Shown here: piece by piece, positions 63,092 to 64,000 of the stretch
How the letters are laid out: every line of letters starts with the position of its first letter
Numbering within the stretch: the first letter of the stretch is position 1
NCBI RefSeq assembly: GCF_000253155.1
Contig: NC_015291.1
Span: forward strand, 1,583,001 to 1,647,000
DNA length: 64,000 nucleotides
Reading direction: 5' to 3'
Source: Streptococcus oralis Uo5
Lineage (GTDB): Bacteria; Bacillota; Bacilli; Lactobacillales; Streptococcaceae
Notes under the pieces: generated by a model
What the model was told of the DNA's origin: nothing
Databases searched by the model: none
Seen by the model: the letters and a program-made list of their open reading frames with translations, nothing else
Made by a program: the position numbers and the translations under genes

Positions 63092-63937
63092 TTATACAAA
63101 CAAACGCACAAAACTATAGAGCAACAAGACACTACCGAGTACAATACGATATTTACCAAAGAGTGTAAAGTCGTGTTTCTTCACATAGCTGGTCAAGAAA
63201 CGAATAGCAACCATGCTGACCCCAAAGGCAACCCCCATGGCTACCAAAAGCAAGAACAGTTGACCAAAACTCAAAAGTTGACCTGCTTTAATAAATTTGA
63301 AAATCTTTAAAGCACTGGCTCCGAACATAACAGGAATTCCGAGATAGAAGGTAAACTCTGTTACGACAGAGCGACTTGTTCCATTCAATAAACCACCAAC
63401 AATCGTCGCCCCTGAACGACTTGTTCCTGGGAAAAGGGCAAGGACTTGGAAGAGACCGATGTAAAGGGCTGTTTTATAAGGCAACTTGTCTAACTCAGTT
63501 ACTGTTGGTTCAATAGCTTGGGCCTTATTTCGTTTTTCAAGATAGATAAAGGCAACACCATAGATAATCAACATAATCGCAACTGAAACCATGTTATGGA
63601 ATTTGGCATCAAACCAATCATCTAATTTAAAAACCAATAGCAAAGGCAAGGTTGCAACGAAGACTTTTGACCACAATTGCCAAGTTCTACGAACTTCGAC
63701 CTTAGTTTTACCAGGTTTGAAGGGATTGAGCTTATTAAAGTAAATGACCGTAACTGCTAAAATGGCACCAAGCTGGATGACAACATTAAACATGGATATG
63801 AAGGCTGCATTCTGGTCCTTGTATTGTACAAATTCTTCAACCAAGATCAAGTGGCCAGTACTTGAAACGGGCAACCATTCTGTAATTCCTTCAACAATCC
63901 CAAAAAAGATTGACTTCAAAATTTCAATAAAATACAT
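63092..63937 (-). CDS. uppP: Undecaprenyl-diphosphate phosphatase (bacitracin resistance)
   Basis: Membrane phosphatase that turns undecaprenyl diphosphate into the monophosphate, recycling the lipid carrier for peptidoglycan and capsule. 281 residues, about eight membrane segments, with both family motifs: [20 protein letters not shown] near the N-terminus and [19 protein letters not shown] near residue 165. The ATG at 63937 follows AAGGAG. Usual length. Confidence 0.95.
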   Translation of the reverse strand: MYFIEILKSIFFGIVEGITEWLPVSSTGHLILVEEFVQYKDQNAAFISMFNVVIQLGAILAVTVIYFNKLNPFKPGKTKVEVRRTWQLWSKVFVATLPLLLVFKLDDWFDAKFHNMVSVAIMLIIYGVAFIYLEKRNKAQAIEPTVTELDKLPYKTALYIGLFQVLALFPGTSRSGATIVGGLLNGTSRSVVTEFTFYLGIPVMFGASALKIFKFIKAGQLLSFGQLFLLLVAMGVAFGVSMVAIRFLTSYVKKHDFTLFGKYRIVLGSVLLLYSFVRLFV

Positions 63938-63961
63938 ACATTACTCCTTTTTCTGTCCTCT

Positions 63962-63970
63962 ATTATAGCA
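63962..63970 (-). promoter_or_regulatory. uppP promoter (extended -10)
   Basis: Minus strand TGCTATAAT, with TATAAT at 63962-63967, 25 nt before the uppP start; the -35 region is close to the window edge and weak. Confidence 0.65.
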
Positions 63971-64000
63971 TAATTTCAGATGTTGCGATAGATTTTTTAG

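Overview
The window is chromosomal DNA of a Mitis-group streptococcus, most likely Streptococcus mitis or a very close relative of S. pneumoniae. The evidence is a choline-binding surface protein, an orphan RitR regulator with Asn53 and Cys128, MapZ, ClpL, and a dexB-flanked Wzy-type capsule locus. Gene order from the mevalonate operon to luxS/clpL follows, in reverse, the order I recall for S. pneumoniae. Differences from pneumococcus (two ali-type genes next to dexB, a giant GH20+GH84 protein, clpL placed next to pflB) favour S. mitis. No rRNA, tRNA, CRISPR array, prophage or intact insertion sequence was seen.

Layout. 1-3.4 kb: mevalonate operon (mvaK1-mvaD-mvaK2-fni, the last cut by the window edge). 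3.5-10.9 kb: cbpC, gnd-ritR, mapZ-rlmL, the RNase P RNA gene, gpsB and a ypsA-like gene, a housekeeping and cell-division block. 10.9-13.7 kb: recU-pbp1a, where PBP1a carries a mosaic, beta-lactam-resistance-type set of motif changes. 13.9-28.6 kb: two giant LPXTG-anchored glycosidases, a GH20+GH84 hexosaminidase and a GH101 O-glycanase with an extra N-terminal trypsin-like protease domain. They share signal type, C-terminal repeats and catabolite-control-like sites. 29-44.8 kb: a Wzy-dependent capsule locus transcribed leftward (wzg-wzh-wzd-wze, short initiating transferase, DUF4422 glycosyltransferase, wzy, licD, GT4, GT2, wzx, acyltransferase, glf, galactofuranosyltransferase). It contains at least four decayed gene fragments, including a rmlA'-rmlB' deletion scar and an inverted, broken rmlD. 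45-50.8 kb: two AliA/AliB-family peptide-binding lipoproteins and dexB. 51-55.2 kb: a DUF1846 gene, luxS and the heat-shock gene clpL with CtsR boxes. 55.7-63.9 kb: an LPNTG surface protein built of pilin-type isopeptide domains, pflB, dinB and uppP.

How the parts fit. The surface enzymes would remove mucin-type O-glycans (GH101) and beta-linked HexNAc (GH20, GH84) from host glycoproteins, with DexB working on imported alpha-1,6-glucans; cre-like boxes near all three suggest shared CcpA control. The capsule locus predicts a repeat unit with galactofuranose, a LicD-transferred phospho-substituent and an O-acyl group. The mevalonate operon supplies isoprenoid precursor for the undecaprenyl carrier, which UppP recycles, and which Wzx/Wzy and PBP1a use.

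All identifications come from reading motifs and recalled family knowledge; no database search was run. Residue numbers were counted from the translations.
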